In this document: in pieces, positions 43,751-53,355 of the stretch | How the letters are laid out: each line of letters opens with the position of its first letter | Position numbering within the stretch: the stretch's first letter is position 1 | Assembly (NCBI RefSeq): GCF_001679325.1 | Contig: NZ_LZMX01000001.1 | Source of the DNA: Haemophilus_D parainfluenzae_AD | GTDB lineage: Bacteria > Pseudomonadota > Gammaproteobacteria > Enterobacterales > Pasteurellaceae | Length of the DNA: 64,000 bases | Reading direction: 5' to 3' (one strand) | Program-made: the position numbers and the translations under genes | Notes under the pieces: generated by a model | What the model saw: the letters and a program-made list of their open reading frames with translations, nothing else | Database searches by the model: none | Told to the model about the DNA's origin: nothing

Positions 43751-46700
43751 TTAATGTTGTTCGTTAATGTGACCTTCAATTGGTTTTACATTTTCATCAA
43801 ACACTGGTAACGGTTTGTGTTCGCTTGCAATGTAAGAATAAATCACTGGCAACACGAACAAGGTAAACAATGTACCGATTGCCAAACCTGCCACGATAAC
43901 GATACCAATACTGAAACGAGATACCGCACCTGCACCTGTTGCATAAAGCAACGGTACAAGACCTGCAATCATCGCTGCGGTTGTCATCAGAATTGGACGT
44001 AAACGTACTTTAGCCGCTTCGGTAATCGCTTCAACACGCGTTTTACCATGATTTAACTGCTCTTCTTTCGCTACTTCACACATTAAAATACCGTGTTTTG
44101 TGATAAGACCAACTAGGGTAATCAAACCAACCTGTGAGTAGATATTTAGCGTTGTCCCTGCAATACCAATAAATCCGAAAGCATTTAAGGCTAACAATGC
44201 TCCACTCACCGCTAACGGTACAGAAATCATGATCACGATTGGATCACGAATTGATTCAAATTGAATCGCCAAGACTAAGAAAATAATCACTACCGCAAGT
44301 AAGAACGTTACTGCAAGTGAGCTACCCTCTTGTACTAACTGACGTGCCTCGCCTTTAAAGTCATAGTTGTAACCCTGTGGCAAGGTATTTTTCGCATTGT
44401 CTTGTAACCATTGGACTGCATCACCAATTGAAGTACCTGGCATTGGTACTGCACTGATTACCGCTGAGTTTAACTGACTAAAACGTGGTAATGAGCTTGG
44501 TTGCGGTTCTAATGTAGCTGTCACTAAACTGCTTAATGGCACAGAAGTACCATCTGCTGCCGTAACATAATACTTATTAAAACTTTCCGGTGATAAACGA
44601 TTCTCACGTTTTACTTGGGAAATAATTTTATAAGCACGGCCGTCAATATCTACACGTTCAATGGTTGCAGCAGATAAGAAACTACCTAAAGTACGGCTGA
44701 TTTGTTGCATCGTAATACCGTAAGTCCCCGCTTTTTCACGGTCAATCTTAATACGCATTTGAGCGGTATCAAATTTAAGATCGAGATTGGTATAAACGAA
44801 CTTACTGGATTTTTGCATATCCTCTAAGAATTTACCTGCCACATTTGCTAAATCACTATAGTCTTGTGACGTACTAATCACGAAGCCAATTGGAGGACCT
44901 TGCTCCCCTGTATCAATTTCTGGGAACGAGAAGCCTTGTACAGATACTTCAGGAATTGATTTCGCTTTCGCATTTAATTCATTTAAGATCTCTGTTTGGC
45001 TTTTTGAGCGTTCTTTCCAATCTTTTAAAGTCACAACGTTTAAAGATTGGTTAGAGCTTGGTGCCCCTGAAATCGTCATCGCAAACTGTACTTCTGGCGT
45101 ATTGGTTAAAATCTCTTGATAAGGTGTCATCGCATTTTGCACGTAATCTATGTTTACGTTAGAAGGTGCAGAACCGACCGCTATAAATGCGCCCTTGTCT
45201 TCTGTAGGTGTTAATTCACTTGAAAGTGATTTAAACAACACTGGTAAGGTTGCAAAAATGATTGCCGCAAACATCAACATACATTTACGGTTTACCATCA
45301 CCAAATCAAGTACATACGCATAAGCTGCATTCACTTTACTAAGGGTATGCTCTACTCGTTGTTCCAATTTACTTGGAGCCTCATTGGATTTTAGCAATTT
45401 ACTGGTCATCATTGGTGAAAGCGTTAATGCTACGATACCGGAAATAAATACTGCTCCAGCAAGGGTTAAAGCAAACTCTTTAAACAACGTACCCGTAATA
45501 CCGCCCATTAACGCCATTGGAGAATATACCGCAATCAAGGCAATGGTCATGGAAATAACCGGAACGGCAATTTCACGCGTACCAATAATCGCCGCACGGA
45601 ATGGCGTTTCACCTAACTTAATGTGGCGGTCTACGTTTTCCAATACCACAATCGCATCATCCACCACCAAACCGATGGCTAGAATCAATGCTAGCAAAGT
45701 CATCAAGTTAATGGAGAAATCAAATGATTGAAGCAACATGATTACCCCAATTAATGAAATCGGAATAGTGATAACCGGGATTAAAATCGCGCGGAATGAA
45801 CCAATAAACATGGTAATCACCACCAACACGATTATCGTTGCCTCAACAATCGTTTTGATTACTTCATTAATTGAGTTATTAATCGCAATTGTACGGTCAT
45901 ATAAGATGTCAGATTCAATAGCATCCGGTAGATTATTTTTAATACTGTCATATAGCGGACGTACTTTCGCAGCTACCGTTAATGGGTTTGCTGACGAGGT
46001 TGGGTTAATCGCTAATACAACAGAATCTGCGCCATTGGCTACCGCACGTGAGCTATCGCTTGATTTATTTAACTCAATATCAGCGATATCGCGTAAACGT
46101 ACTAACTTATCACCGTTAGACGTCACAATTAAGTTACCTAATTCTTCAACCGATTTTGTCGTGGTTTCTACTTTGTTTTTATAGGTTACAAAATAGCCAT
46201 TATCATTACCTGCTGCTGTTTGAACATTATTCGCTGATAATGCGGACATCACTTGTGTGGCAGAAAGGTTTTGAGCCGCCATTTTTTCTGGATCTAACCA
46301 AACACGAAGTGCGTACTCCGAAGCACCAAAGATCTGTACGCTTGCTACACCTTCTACGGTAAAAAATTGTGGTTTCACCACACGTTGAATGTAGTCAGTC
46401 ACTTGGCTTGCATCAAGTTTGTTAGAACGGAAACTAATATACATAATCCCCGAACCACCGGTTGATGAAGAAATCGTTGGATCTTCAATACCACTTGGCA
46501 ATTCAGAACGAACCGAGTTAACTTTAGCTAACACATCTGCCAAGGCTGCATTCGGATCCGTATTTAATTTCATTTTTACGGTGACTGTTGACGTGCTTGG
46601 GCTAGAGCTTGAAGACATGTAGTCCACATTGTCTGCTTGTGCTACCGCTTCTTCAATTTTTGAGGTCACAAATGCCTGAATTAAGTTTGCATCTGCACCT

Positions 46701-46855
46701 GGATATGCGGTGGTCACCGTAATTACCGTCGTGGTCATTTTCGGATATTCGCGCACGGCCAATTTCGAGATCGCTTGTAAACCTAAAATAATGATTAACA
46801 AGCTAATCGAAACCGCCAAAACAGGGCGACGAATAAATATATCGGTAAATCTCAT
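43751..46855 (-). CDS. acrB: Multidrug efflux RND transporter AcrB
   Basis: A 1034-residue inner-membrane proton-drug antiporter of the HAE1 type. It shows the RND start MRFTDIFIRRPVLA, the duplicated 12-segment layout with two large periplasmic loops, and the paired aspartates of the proton relay in IGLVVDDAIVVLEN (about residue 405). The later lysine-bearing segment LITLVGLITKHGIL is also present. It pumps drugs, dyes and detergents outward with AcrA and a TolC-type channel not encoded here. It ends the acrR-acrA-acrB unit, as in H. influenzae. Confidence 0.96.
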   Translation of the reverse strand: MRFTDIFIRRPVLAVSISLLIIILGLQAISKLAVREYPKMTTTVITVTTAYPGADANLIQAFVTSKIEEAVAQADNVDYMSSSSSPSTSTVTVKMKLNTDPNAALADVLAKVNSVRSELPSGIEDPTISSSTGGSGIMYISFRSNKLDASQVTDYIQRVVKPQFFTVEGVASVQIFGASEYALRVWLDPEKMAAQNLSATQVMSALSANNVQTAAGNDNGYFVTYKNKVETTTKSVEELGNLIVTSNGDKLVRLRDIADIELNKSSDSSRAVANGADSVVLAINPTSSANPLTVAAKVRPLYDSIKNNLPDAIESDILYDRTIAINNSINEVIKTIVEATIIVLVVITMFIGSFRAILIPVITIPISLIGVIMLLQSFDFSINLMTLLALILAIGLVVDDAIVVLENVDRHIKLGETPFRAAIIGTREIAVPVISMTIALIAVYSPMALMGGITGTLFKEFALTLAGAVFISGIVALTLSPMMTSKLLKSNEAPSKLEQRVEHTLSKVNAAYAYVLDLVMVNRKCMLMFAAIIFATLPVLFKSLSSELTPTEDKGAFIAVGSAPSNVNIDYVQNAMTPYQEILTNTPEVQFAMTISGAPSSNQSLNVVTLKDWKERSKSQTEILNELNAKAKSIPEVSVQGFSFPEIDTGEQGPPIGFVISTSQDYSDLANVAGKFLEDMQKSSKFVYTNLDLKFDTAQMRIKIDREKAGTYGITMQQISRTLGSFLSAATIERVDIDGRAYKIISQVKRENRLSPESFNKYYVTAADGTSVPLSSLVTATLEPQPSSLPRFSQLNSAVISAVPMPGTSIGDAVQWLQDNAKNTLPQGYNYDFKGEARQLVQEGSSLAVTFLLAVVIIFLVLAIQFESIRDPIVIMISVPLAVSGALLALNAFGFIGIAGTTLNIYSQVGLITLVGLITKHGILMCEVAKEEQLNHGKTRVEAITEAAKVRLRPILMTTAAMIAGLVPLLYATGAGAVSRFSIGIVIVAGLAIGTLFTLFVLPVIYSYIASEHKPLPVFDENVKPIEGHINEQH

Positions 46856-46868
46856 TCGCTTTTCCTAA

Positions 46869-48065
46869 TTAAAGATTCGTTTTATTCGCAGGTTGTTCAG
46901 TACCCACGCCCGCTTTATCTGCAACAGAGACTAATGCACCGTTACTTAAGTTTTGCTGACCGCCGGTCACAATTTTATCGCCGACTTTAACTTCATCGCC
47001 TTTTAATTGTGCATAAATACCTTGACGATCTTTCGTAAATACAGTGATTGATTTTGCACGGTACATATTCGCCGCTTTTTCTGTTCCTCCTAATTTCTCA
47101 ATATCTTCATCGGAAAGTGCGGTCAAAATATAAAGCGATTCGCCATACATCTTGTAGCTCACTGCCACTTGTGGCACAACGATTTGATTATGCTCAGTTG
47201 GTAAAGCAACATTTAAGCGAGTAAACATACCGGATAATAATTTTGCGCCATCTTCTGGTTCAAACGTTGCTTGAACATCGACTAAACCCGTTGAAGAATT
47301 AATTGCTGGCTCAATTGCAGTAACCTTCGCGGCAAAAGTTTCACCTTTACGCGCATCTGCCGTAGCCGTTACTTTTTGACCAATATGCAATTTATCTAAT
47401 AGGTTTTGAGCAATTGCAAAATCCACTTTCATAGAAGAACGATCTTCCACACGCACAATTTCAGTACCGTTTGAAACGTACTGACCAACATTCACTTTCA
47501 CGATACCGGCTTTACCATCAAATGGTGCCACGATTTGGCGACGTTCAATCGCCGCTTTTAATGACTCAATATTTGCCGCTTGTGCTTCATAAGCTGCTTT
47601 TGCATTATCTAATTCTTGACGAGAAACAGCCCCGCTGCCCGCAAGGTTTGCATAACGTTGATAAGTTTGACGTAATGACACCACCTGAGCTTGTGCGGCT
47701 TGTAAGCTTGCACGCTCAACTGAGCTATCTAACTCAACTAACAAATCACCTTTTTTCACGCTCTGTCCATTTTGCACGAGCACTTTAGACACCGTTCCTG
47801 CACTTTGAGCGCTTAACATCGCCCCTTGATTCGGACGAACAAGACCTGTCGTTTCAATAATTGGCGTCCATTCTGAAGCCTTAACTGTCATTGCAGTCAC
47901 AGGAGAGGCTGTTTCAGGTTTATTTGCTAAGAAATCAGCAATGCCTTTTGCCTTCATTTGATTAAGGAAAATCATTGCTGCAAAAATTAACACAAATACG
48001 CCTAACGCTAATTTCAAAAAGAAAACGTGTGAACGCTTTGGTCTATTAGTTTGAGTTATACTCAT
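46869..48065 (-). CDS. acrA: Efflux periplasmic adaptor subunit AcrA
   Basis: A 398-residue membrane fusion protein linking AcrB to the outer-membrane channel. An N-terminal membrane anchor (about residues 14-34) replaces the lipoprotein signal of E. coli AcrA: no lipobox cysteine is present. Then come the barrel-sandwich halves (GTVSKVLVQNGQSVKKGDLLVELDS; IVAPFDGKAGIVKVNVGQYV) around a coiled-coil hairpin (about residues 115-175), and beta-barrel and membrane-proximal domains. Start of acrB follows after 13 bases. Confidence 0.94.
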   Translation of the reverse strand: MSITQTNRPKRSHVFFLKLALGVFVLIFAAMIFLNQMKAKGIADFLANKPETASPVTAMTVKASEWTPIIETTGLVRPNQGAMLSAQSAGTVSKVLVQNGQSVKKGDLLVELDSSVERASLQAAQAQVVSLRQTYQRYANLAGSGAVSRQELDNAKAAYEAQAANIESLKAAIERRQIVAPFDGKAGIVKVNVGQYVSNGTEIVRVEDRSSMKVDFAIAQNLLDKLHIGQKVTATADARKGETFAAKVTAIEPAINSSTGLVDVQATFEPEDGAKLLSGMFTRLNVALPTEHNQIVVPQVAVSYKMYGESLYILTALSDEDIEKLGGTEKAANMYRAKSITVFTKDRQGIYAQLKGDEVKVGDKIVTGGQQNLSNGALVSVADKAGVGTEQPANKTNL

Positions 48066-48095
48066 TTGGAAAACTCCATTAAGACAATAAAATTA

Positions 48096-48674
48096 CTACT
48101 TCTGAATTGCACGCCAAGAGCGTTCAATGACAGATTCTAACATCGCATCGGTTACTACCGTACCGAGAAACTTGATATCTGAGGCTAAAACTATTGCCGT
48201 TTTAAGACTCAGCAAAAATAACATGTGAGGATCTAAATCAGCTAACTCATTTGCTGCTTGCCCCTTGAGACAAAATTGCTCCCAACACGAATGTTCCATT
48301 TCTTTGCAGGTTTCAAGAAACCCTGGTAAAAATCGATATTGGTTCATATTTGACAAAATCGTTGGATTTTCTTGAAGAAAATGCCAAATATTCCACCACA
48401 TTCTTCTGTATTGCTCGAAAAAAGATTGGCTTTCATCAAAGCCTTCTTCAATCGCTGTAACAAACTTATTGAACACTCGACGAGCAAATTGAACTAGTAA
48501 CTCGTCTTTACTCTTAAAATAAAGGTAAATCGTGCCAGCTGCGATGCCAGCCTCCTTGGCTAACTTATGCATAGAAAGATGATGTAATCCTTCTTTTGCC
48601 ATAAGACGATCTGTAGCATCAAAGATCTGCTCGCTGATATCAAGCTTCGTTTTAGAGGCTTTTACTTGTCGCAT
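48096..48674 (-). CDS. acrR: TetR-family repressor AcrR
   Basis: A 192-residue regulator with an N-terminal TetR helix-turn-helix (LSMHKLAKEAGIAAGTIYLYFKSKDELL) and a helical ligand-binding C-terminal domain. It is the first gene before acrA-acrB on the same strand, 30 bases from acrA. That differs from E. coli, where acrR is divergent; here it must repress its own operon. A perfect 14-bp palindrome lies about 66 bases upstream of its start. Confidence 0.92.
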   Translation of the reverse strand: MRQVKASKTKLDISEQIFDATDRLMAKEGLHHLSMHKLAKEAGIAAGTIYLYFKSKDELLVQFARRVFNKFVTAIEEGFDESQSFFEQYRRMWWNIWHFLQENPTILSNMNQYRFLPGFLETCKEMEHSCWEQFCLKGQAANELADLDPHMLFLLSLKTAIVLASDIKFLGTVVTDAMLESVIERSWRAIQK

Positions 48675-48739
48675 AATAAAAAATTAAATTCTTCGGGTTA
48701 TATATGAAAAAGGTCATTTAAGACAAACATTAAAAAATG

Positions 48740-48753
48740 AATGAACGTTCATT
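48740..48753. promoter_or_regulatory. Probable AcrR operator
   Basis: A perfect 14-bp palindrome AATGAAC/GTTCATT upstream of acrR, in an AT-rich setting, with repeat TGAATGAACGTTCATT form typical of TetR-family sites. The placement suggests autoregulation of acrR-acrA-acrB. Confidence 0.7.
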
Positions 48754-48790
48754 TTATTGATTTTTCGTTTTTTGGCAAGGAAAAATATAA

Positions 48791-48822
48791 AAAAAGTGCG
48801 GTTATTTTTAACCGCACTTTTA
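48791..48822 (-). terminator. Uptake-sequence terminator of ftsN
   Basis: AAAAGTGCGGTTA and TAACCGCACTTTT form a long stem around a short T-rich loop; both arms contain exact uptake sequences (48794-48802 and 48811-48819). It lies about 10 bases after the ftsN stop. Confidence 0.85.
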
Positions 48823-48831
48823 AATTCTTAA

Positions 48832-49695
48832 TTACATTCCAATCACCACACAGCTTGCCACAGATTTTGCTTTATCTTGTGCAGCTGTTGCGGCATCTCG
48901 ACTACCAAATGGTCCTACGCGTACGCGGTTCCATTCTTCACTTGTTGCAATTTGTGCATTTACGCCTGCCATCGCAAGACGACCTTGTAAGCTTTCTGCC
49001 TGTGCACGATTTTTAAATGCACCACATTGTAAACCAAATTTTTTACCGCCAGCCTGCACTTGCTGTTCAGCGGGTTTAGGTTCTACTTTTTTCGGTTGCT
49101 CCGTTTTAGCGGGTTCTGTTTTTACCGGCTCAGCTTTTACCACTTCCGCTTTTTTCGGCGGTTCAGGCTTTTTAACTGGCTCAGGCTTTTTCGCTTCTGG
49201 TTTTGCTGCTTGCTGTGCCTGCTGAACTTGAGTAATCTGTGATGATTGAGTTTGCTGTGCTTGAGCAGCTTCTTTTTCCGCATTTGTTGCTTCTTGCTCT
49301 TTACGTTGAGCTTCTAATTTTTTCGCTTCTTCTGCTGCTTTTTGCTCTTTTTCCATCTGAATCAGCACTTGACGTTGTTCTTCCGTCAAACGCATATTTT
49401 TTTCAACAGAAGAGGGATTATTGTCCACTGGCACTGTGCGGGTTTCTAATTCTTTAATGTAGTGCCACACTTCTTCAGGACGATTTGGCAACACACTTTT
49501 CGGTTGTGTTTTTTCTGGTTGGACCGTCGTCGCAACTACAGGTTCAGGTGTTTTGTTTTTTAAGAAGTAAAGCCCTAAACCAAATCCCAATACCACGACC
49601 AATGCAAGACCAATTAAGGTATTACGATTAAAACTTTTCTTTGCTTTCTTTTTATTCTTTGAGCCGCTTCGACCGGCAAAATCTCGATGAGCCAC
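48832..49695 (-). CDS. ftsN: Cell division protein FtsN (SPOR domain)
   Basis: A 287-residue bitopic inner-membrane protein that triggers septal peptidoglycan synthesis. A basic cytoplasmic start (GRSGSKNKKKAKKSF) precedes one membrane segment at about residues 28-46. A long low-complexity linker rich in lysine, proline, alanine, glutamate and glutamine follows, and a SPOR domain (about 212-287, KFGLQCGAFKNRAQAESLQGRL) binds denuded glycan strands. The start codon is GTG. Sequence homology outside SPOR is weak in this family, so the name leans on architecture and on the neighbour priA, as in E. coli. Confidence 0.88.
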   Translation of the reverse strand: MAHRDFAGRSGSKNKKKAKKSFNRNTLIGLALVVVLGFGLGLYFLKNKTPEPVVATTVQPEKTQPKSVLPNRPEEVWHYIKELETRTVPVDNNPSSVEKNMRLTEEQRQVLIQMEKEQKAAEEAKKLEAQRKEQEATNAEKEAAQAQQTQSSQITQVQQAQQAAKPEAKKPEPVKKPEPPKKAEVVKAEPVKTEPAKTEQPKKVEPKPAEQQVQAGGKKFGLQCGAFKNRAQAESLQGRLAMAGVNAQIATSEEWNRVRVGPFGSRDAATAAQDKAKSVASCVVIGM

Positions 49696-49794
49696 GATAA
49701 AATCCTAAAATATTCGATAAATTAAACTTAAACTTTGAGTATACAAAACTCTTAATTCTACTGAAAAGTCGTGCATTTTTCTAGGGAATTTTTG

Positions 49795-51984
49795 CTAACT
49801 CAAATCCAATGGATCTACGTCTAAAATCAACCGCACTTGAGAAGACTTTATCAGCTCTGGTGAATATCGACTCAATGCTGTCTGTAATTGTTTCCGAGAG
49901 GCATGTTGTAATAATAACTGCCAACGATACTGCCCTGCTTTTTTGCTGAACGGAGCAGGAATTGGACCCAACACTTGCAAACCTTCAATTTTTTGTTCAT
50001 AGAAGAAAGAGGCCAATTGCGACAATGCATTTTCCGCCTCTTCAGAATGACGACATTGTGCTTTAAACAATGCTTGGAAACTAAATGGAGGCAAGCCCAT
50101 ATTATGACGTAGCTTCAAGGTTTCTTCTGCAAAGGCTTGATAACCTTTTTCAAGTAATGTGGTTAATAACGGGTGATCCGGATAATGCGTCTGCAAAACC
50201 ACTTCCCCCTGTTTTTCTGCTCTGCCTGAACGTCCTGCAACCTGCACATAAAGCTGCGCCAAACGTTCTTCGGCTCTGAAATCAAGAGAAAACAAGGCAT
50301 TATCTACATTCACTAAAGCAACCAAAGTGACATTCGGAAAATGGTGTCCTTTAGCTAACATTTGGGTACCAATTAAAATCTGGCTTTTACCTTGCTGAAT
50401 ATCCTCTAAATAACCTTCAAGCTTACCTTTTCGCGCGGTGCTATCACGATCAATACGAGCAATATTATATTGTGGGAAACGTGCTTTTAAGGTTTCTTCT
50501 AACTGTTCTGTACCTAAACCCGTTGTGACTAAATGCGTTGAGCCACAATGACCGCATTGAATCGGTACTGTTTTTTGCGCACCACAATGATGGCAGCGTA
50601 AAACGCGCTGGTGTTGGTGATAGGTATAAGGCTTTTCACAATGATGACATTCATCAATCCATCCACATTCATGACATAACAACACGGGGGCGAATCCACG
50701 TCGATTAAGGAACAACAACACTTGATTACCTTTTTCTAAGTGTTCTTGCATACGTTGCAATAGCGGTTCGGATAAGCCGTTTTGAATTCGTTGATGTTTT
50801 AAATCAATCACAAATTGACGAAGTGCAGTCGCATTTCCGGCTCTTTTTGATAAGACCAAATGACGGTATTTACCATTTTGTACATTATTAACACTTTCCA
50901 AACTTGGTGTAGCAGAACCTAATAAAATAGGAATATTAAGCTTTTGCGCTAAAACAATGCCTAAATCTCGTGCATGATAACGCCAACCATCTTGTTGTTT
51001 AAACGAGCCGTCATGTTCTTCATCTAAAATGATTAAGCCTAAATTTGAAAACTGGGTAAAAAGCGCCGATCTCGTGCCAATCACGATCGCACTCTGTCCC
51101 GTTCTTGCACGCTCCCAGACATTTAAACGTTGTGTATCATTCAAGTTGGAATGCAATACATCAATTTCCACATTAAAACGTGCTTGGAACCGTCTGACGG
51201 TTTGAGGGGTAAGCCCAATTTCAGGAACAAGCACTAAAACCTGTTTGCCTTTTTTTAAGACTTCTTCAATGTATTGCAGATAGATTTCAGTCTTACCTGA
51301 ACCGGTCACCCCCTCTAACAACCACACATTAAAGCCTTCTTGGAAAAGCAACTGGCTAAATGCAAGGGCCTGTTGTTTATTTAAAGTCAATCGGTTATCA
51401 AGATTAACTAAAGGATTATCCCCTAGAGCTTGTTGCCAACTTTTTTGTTCAGTAGGCACAATAATCTCTTCCACATAATCTTTGCCTTTAAGGGCTGACC
51501 AAATTGCGGAACTGATCTCATTATTACCTTTTTCTAGATCTTGCATTAGCAATAAATTTAAGGCTTCAATTTGTTTTTTAGCGCGTTTTAATTCACCCGA
51601 TTCTAACGCTTGTTTTCCAAGATCCGTAATACGCCAAAAAGTGCGGTCATTTTTAACCGCACTTTCTCCATTGCGAAGTTTGACTGGCAACGCTTGAAAC
51701 AACACATCGCCTAATGCTGCACGATAATAATTAGCCGACCAAGCTAACCAATCCCACGTTGTGGAATTAAAAAGTGATTCTGCATCAAGTACATCAATAA
51801 TCGGTTTTAACTTCTCTTTTGCTACATCCGAAGAAGCGGGCAAATCCACCACGATCCCGACTCGTTTTTGCGAACCAAAAGGCACCAACACTCGTCCACC
51901 AACGATTGGCGTTAAGTCGGGCGAATAGAGATAATCAAAAAATCGGGGGAGCGGTACGGCTAATGCAACTCGGACAATATTCAT
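49795..51984 (-). CDS. priA: Primosomal replication restart helicase PriA
   Basis: Restarts stalled replication forks by loading DnaB. The 729-residue protein starts at the ATG at 51984 (MNIVRVALAVPLPRFFDYL). It has an N-terminal 3'-end-binding domain, Walker A GVTGSGKTEIYL, the DEEHD Walker B box, and a zinc-binding insertion with four CxxC pairs (CHECGWIDECHHC; CHHCGAQ; CGHCGSTH), then LGTEQLEETLK and the GRSGRA helicase motif VI. Three uptake sequences lie in the gene (49830, 51639, 51656); the last two form an inverted pair inside the coding sequence. Confidence 0.97.
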   Translation of the reverse strand: MNIVRVALAVPLPRFFDYLYSPDLTPIVGGRVLVPFGSQKRVGIVVDLPASSDVAKEKLKPIIDVLDAESLFNSTTWDWLAWSANYYRAALGDVLFQALPVKLRNGESAVKNDRTFWRITDLGKQALESGELKRAKKQIEALNLLLMQDLEKGNNEISSAIWSALKGKDYVEEIIVPTEQKSWQQALGDNPLVNLDNRLTLNKQQALAFSQLLFQEGFNVWLLEGVTGSGKTEIYLQYIEEVLKKGKQVLVLVPEIGLTPQTVRRFQARFNVEIDVLHSNLNDTQRLNVWERARTGQSAIVIGTRSALFTQFSNLGLIILDEEHDGSFKQQDGWRYHARDLGIVLAQKLNIPILLGSATPSLESVNNVQNGKYRHLVLSKRAGNATALRQFVIDLKHQRIQNGLSEPLLQRMQEHLEKGNQVLLFLNRRGFAPVLLCHECGWIDECHHCEKPYTYHQHQRVLRCHHCGAQKTVPIQCGHCGSTHLVTTGLGTEQLEETLKARFPQYNIARIDRDSTARKGKLEGYLEDIQQGKSQILIGTQMLAKGHHFPNVTLVALVNVDNALFSLDFRAEERLAQLYVQVAGRSGRAEKQGEVVLQTHYPDHPLLTTLLEKGYQAFAEETLKLRHNMGLPPFSFQALFKAQCRHSEEAENALSQLASFFYEQKIEGLQVLGPIPAPFSKKAGQYRWQLLLQHASRKQLQTALSRYSPELIKSSQVRLILDVDPLDLS
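51639..51664. repeat. Inverted uptake-sequence pair inside priA
   Basis: AAGTGCGGT (51639-51647) and ACCGCACTT (51656-51664) face each other across 8 bases, so they would form a 9- to 13-bp hairpin in the coding RNA. In the PriA frame they encode the segment around ESAVKNDRTFW, about 110 residues from the N terminus. Confidence 0.95.
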
Positions 51985-52097
51985 AACAAAAAACAATTAA
52001 AAATTTTCGCTATTATACGGGAATTAGGTGGAAAAATCCCACAACCTTGCCTTTTAGTGTATAATCGCCGCCAATTTTAATTGAGCGAATAAATACC

Positions 52098-52844
52098 ATG
52101 ACAGAAGAGCAAAAAACCTTTGCTGATCAAAAACGTAAAACCGTTGAAACGGCTGAATTTACAGAAGATGGTCGTTATAAACGTAAAGTTCGTAGCTTTG
52201 TGTTGCGGACGGGGCGCTTAAGTGATTTTCAAAAAAACATGATGAACGATCACTGGGCTGATCTTGGATTAGATTATCAAAACGCCCCGTTTGATTTTGC
52301 CGCGATTTATGGCAATACCAATCCCGTTATATTAGAAATTGGATTCGGGATGGGTAAATCTTTAGTAGATATGGCGGAAGCGAATCCTGATAAAAATTAT
52401 CTCGGTATTGAAGTGCACACGCCTGGTGTGGGAGCCTGTATTGCTTATGCAATAGAAAAAGGCGTGAGAAACCTTCGCGTGATTTGCCATGATGCTACTG
52501 AACTTTTACGTGATTGTGTGAAAGATGGAGAATTGGACGGTTTACAGCTTTTCTTCCCGGATCCGTGGCATAAAGCGAAACATCATAAACGCCGCATTGT
52601 TCAACCGCACTTTGTGGAGCAAGTCGTCAAAAAATTACAACCAAATGGTTTTATTCATATGGCAACGGATTGGGAAAACTATGCGGAACAAATGCTCGAA
52701 GTCCTTTCAGCGAATGAAAACTTAATCAATACAGCCGAACAAGATTATATTCCACGTCCTGATTTCCGCCCTCTTACAAAATTTGAGGCGCGCGGTCATC
52801 GCTTAGGTCACGGCGTATGGGATTTATACTTTAAGAAAAAATAA
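52098..52844 (+). CDS. trmB: tRNA (guanine-N7)-methyltransferase TrmB
   Basis: Methylates guanine 46 in the variable loop of tRNAs using S-adenosylmethionine. The 248-residue protein has the binding motif LEIGFGMGKSLVDMA, the family stretch YLGIEVHTPGVG, the substrate-binding FPDPWHKAKHHKRRI, and the C-terminal TKFEARGHRLGHGVWDL. It starts divergently from priA with about 110 bases between, where both promoters should lie. It precedes yggL as in E. coli. Confidence 0.97.
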   Translation: MTEEQKTFADQKRKTVETAEFTEDGRYKRKVRSFVLRTGRLSDFQKNMMNDHWADLGLDYQNAPFDFAAIYGNTNPVILEIGFGMGKSLVDMAEANPDKNYLGIEVHTPGVGACIAYAIEKGVRNLRVICHDATELLRDCVKDGELDGLQLFFPDPWHKAKHHKRRIVQPHFVEQVVKKLQPNGFIHMATDWENYAEQMLEVLSANENLINTAEQDYIPRPDFRPLTKFEARGHRLGHGVWDLYFKKK

Positions 52845-52895
52845 TCATCGAGATGATGACGATACCCATTACCTTAACATAGGAGAACATTGAAA

Positions 52896-53237
52896 ATGAA
52901 AACTCGTAATCAACGTCAACGTAAAAAACTTCACTTAGCAGAATTCCAAGAATTAGGCTTTTTAGTGAATTGGCAATTTGCTGAAGGAACCAGCATCGAA
53001 ACTATCGATGAAACCGTTGATCGTTTTATTGCTGAAGTGATTCAACCAAACGGCTTAGCTTATGAAGGTAGCGGCTATTTACATTGGGAAGGCTTAGTTT
53101 GCTTAGAGAAAATCGGCAAATGTGATGAAAGCCATCGCCAATTAGTGCAAAAATGGTTAGAAGAGAATAAATTGCAACAAATCGAAATCAGCGAATTATT
53201 CGATATTTGGTGGGATTACCCAACAAAAAATGCGTAA
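52896..53237 (+). CDS. yggL: YggL-family protein (DUF469)
   Basis: A 113-residue protein starting MKTRNQRQRKKLHLAEFQELGF, with YLHWEGLVCLEKIGKCDESH, matching the YggL family. The ATG at 52896 is preferred; a TTG two codons earlier is only 4 bases from AGGAGA. YggL has been reported to bind the 50S ribosomal subunit in E. coli. It follows trmB by about 50 bases, a shared arrangement with E. coli. Confidence 0.88.
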   Translation: MKTRNQRQRKKLHLAEFQELGFLVNWQFAEGTSIETIDETVDRFIAEVIQPNGLAYEGSGYLHWEGLVCLEKIGKCDESHRQLVQKWLEENKLQQIEISELFDIWWDYPTKNA

Positions 53238-53341
53238 TATTTAAAACACACTTCAGGGCGGATCATCCGCCCTATTTAATAATTATTTTCACTTATATTT
53301 TAACAATTTATTTACATTAATAACATTTTTTAAAAATATCA

Positions 53342-53355
53342 TTGATCTATCTCAA
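53342..53355 (+). promoter_or_regulatory. FNR-like site upstream of napF
   Basis: TTGATCTATCTCAA matches the FNR consensus TTGAT-N4-ATCAA at 9 of 10 specified positions. FNR controls nap operons in enterobacteria and H. influenzae. A partial NarP-like dyad (TACTCCT...TTAGGTA, 53380-53394, 7-1-7 spacing rather than 7-2-7) lies between it and the gene. No -10 at the standard distance is clear. The remainder of this 222-base gap is AT-rich with nothing else identified. Confidence 0.6.

Noticed and set aside
45384..46184. Open frames of 115 and 148 codons antisense to acrB
   Set aside because: They are composed of antisense translation of conserved RND membrane segments, with no ribosome sites or recognisable domains.
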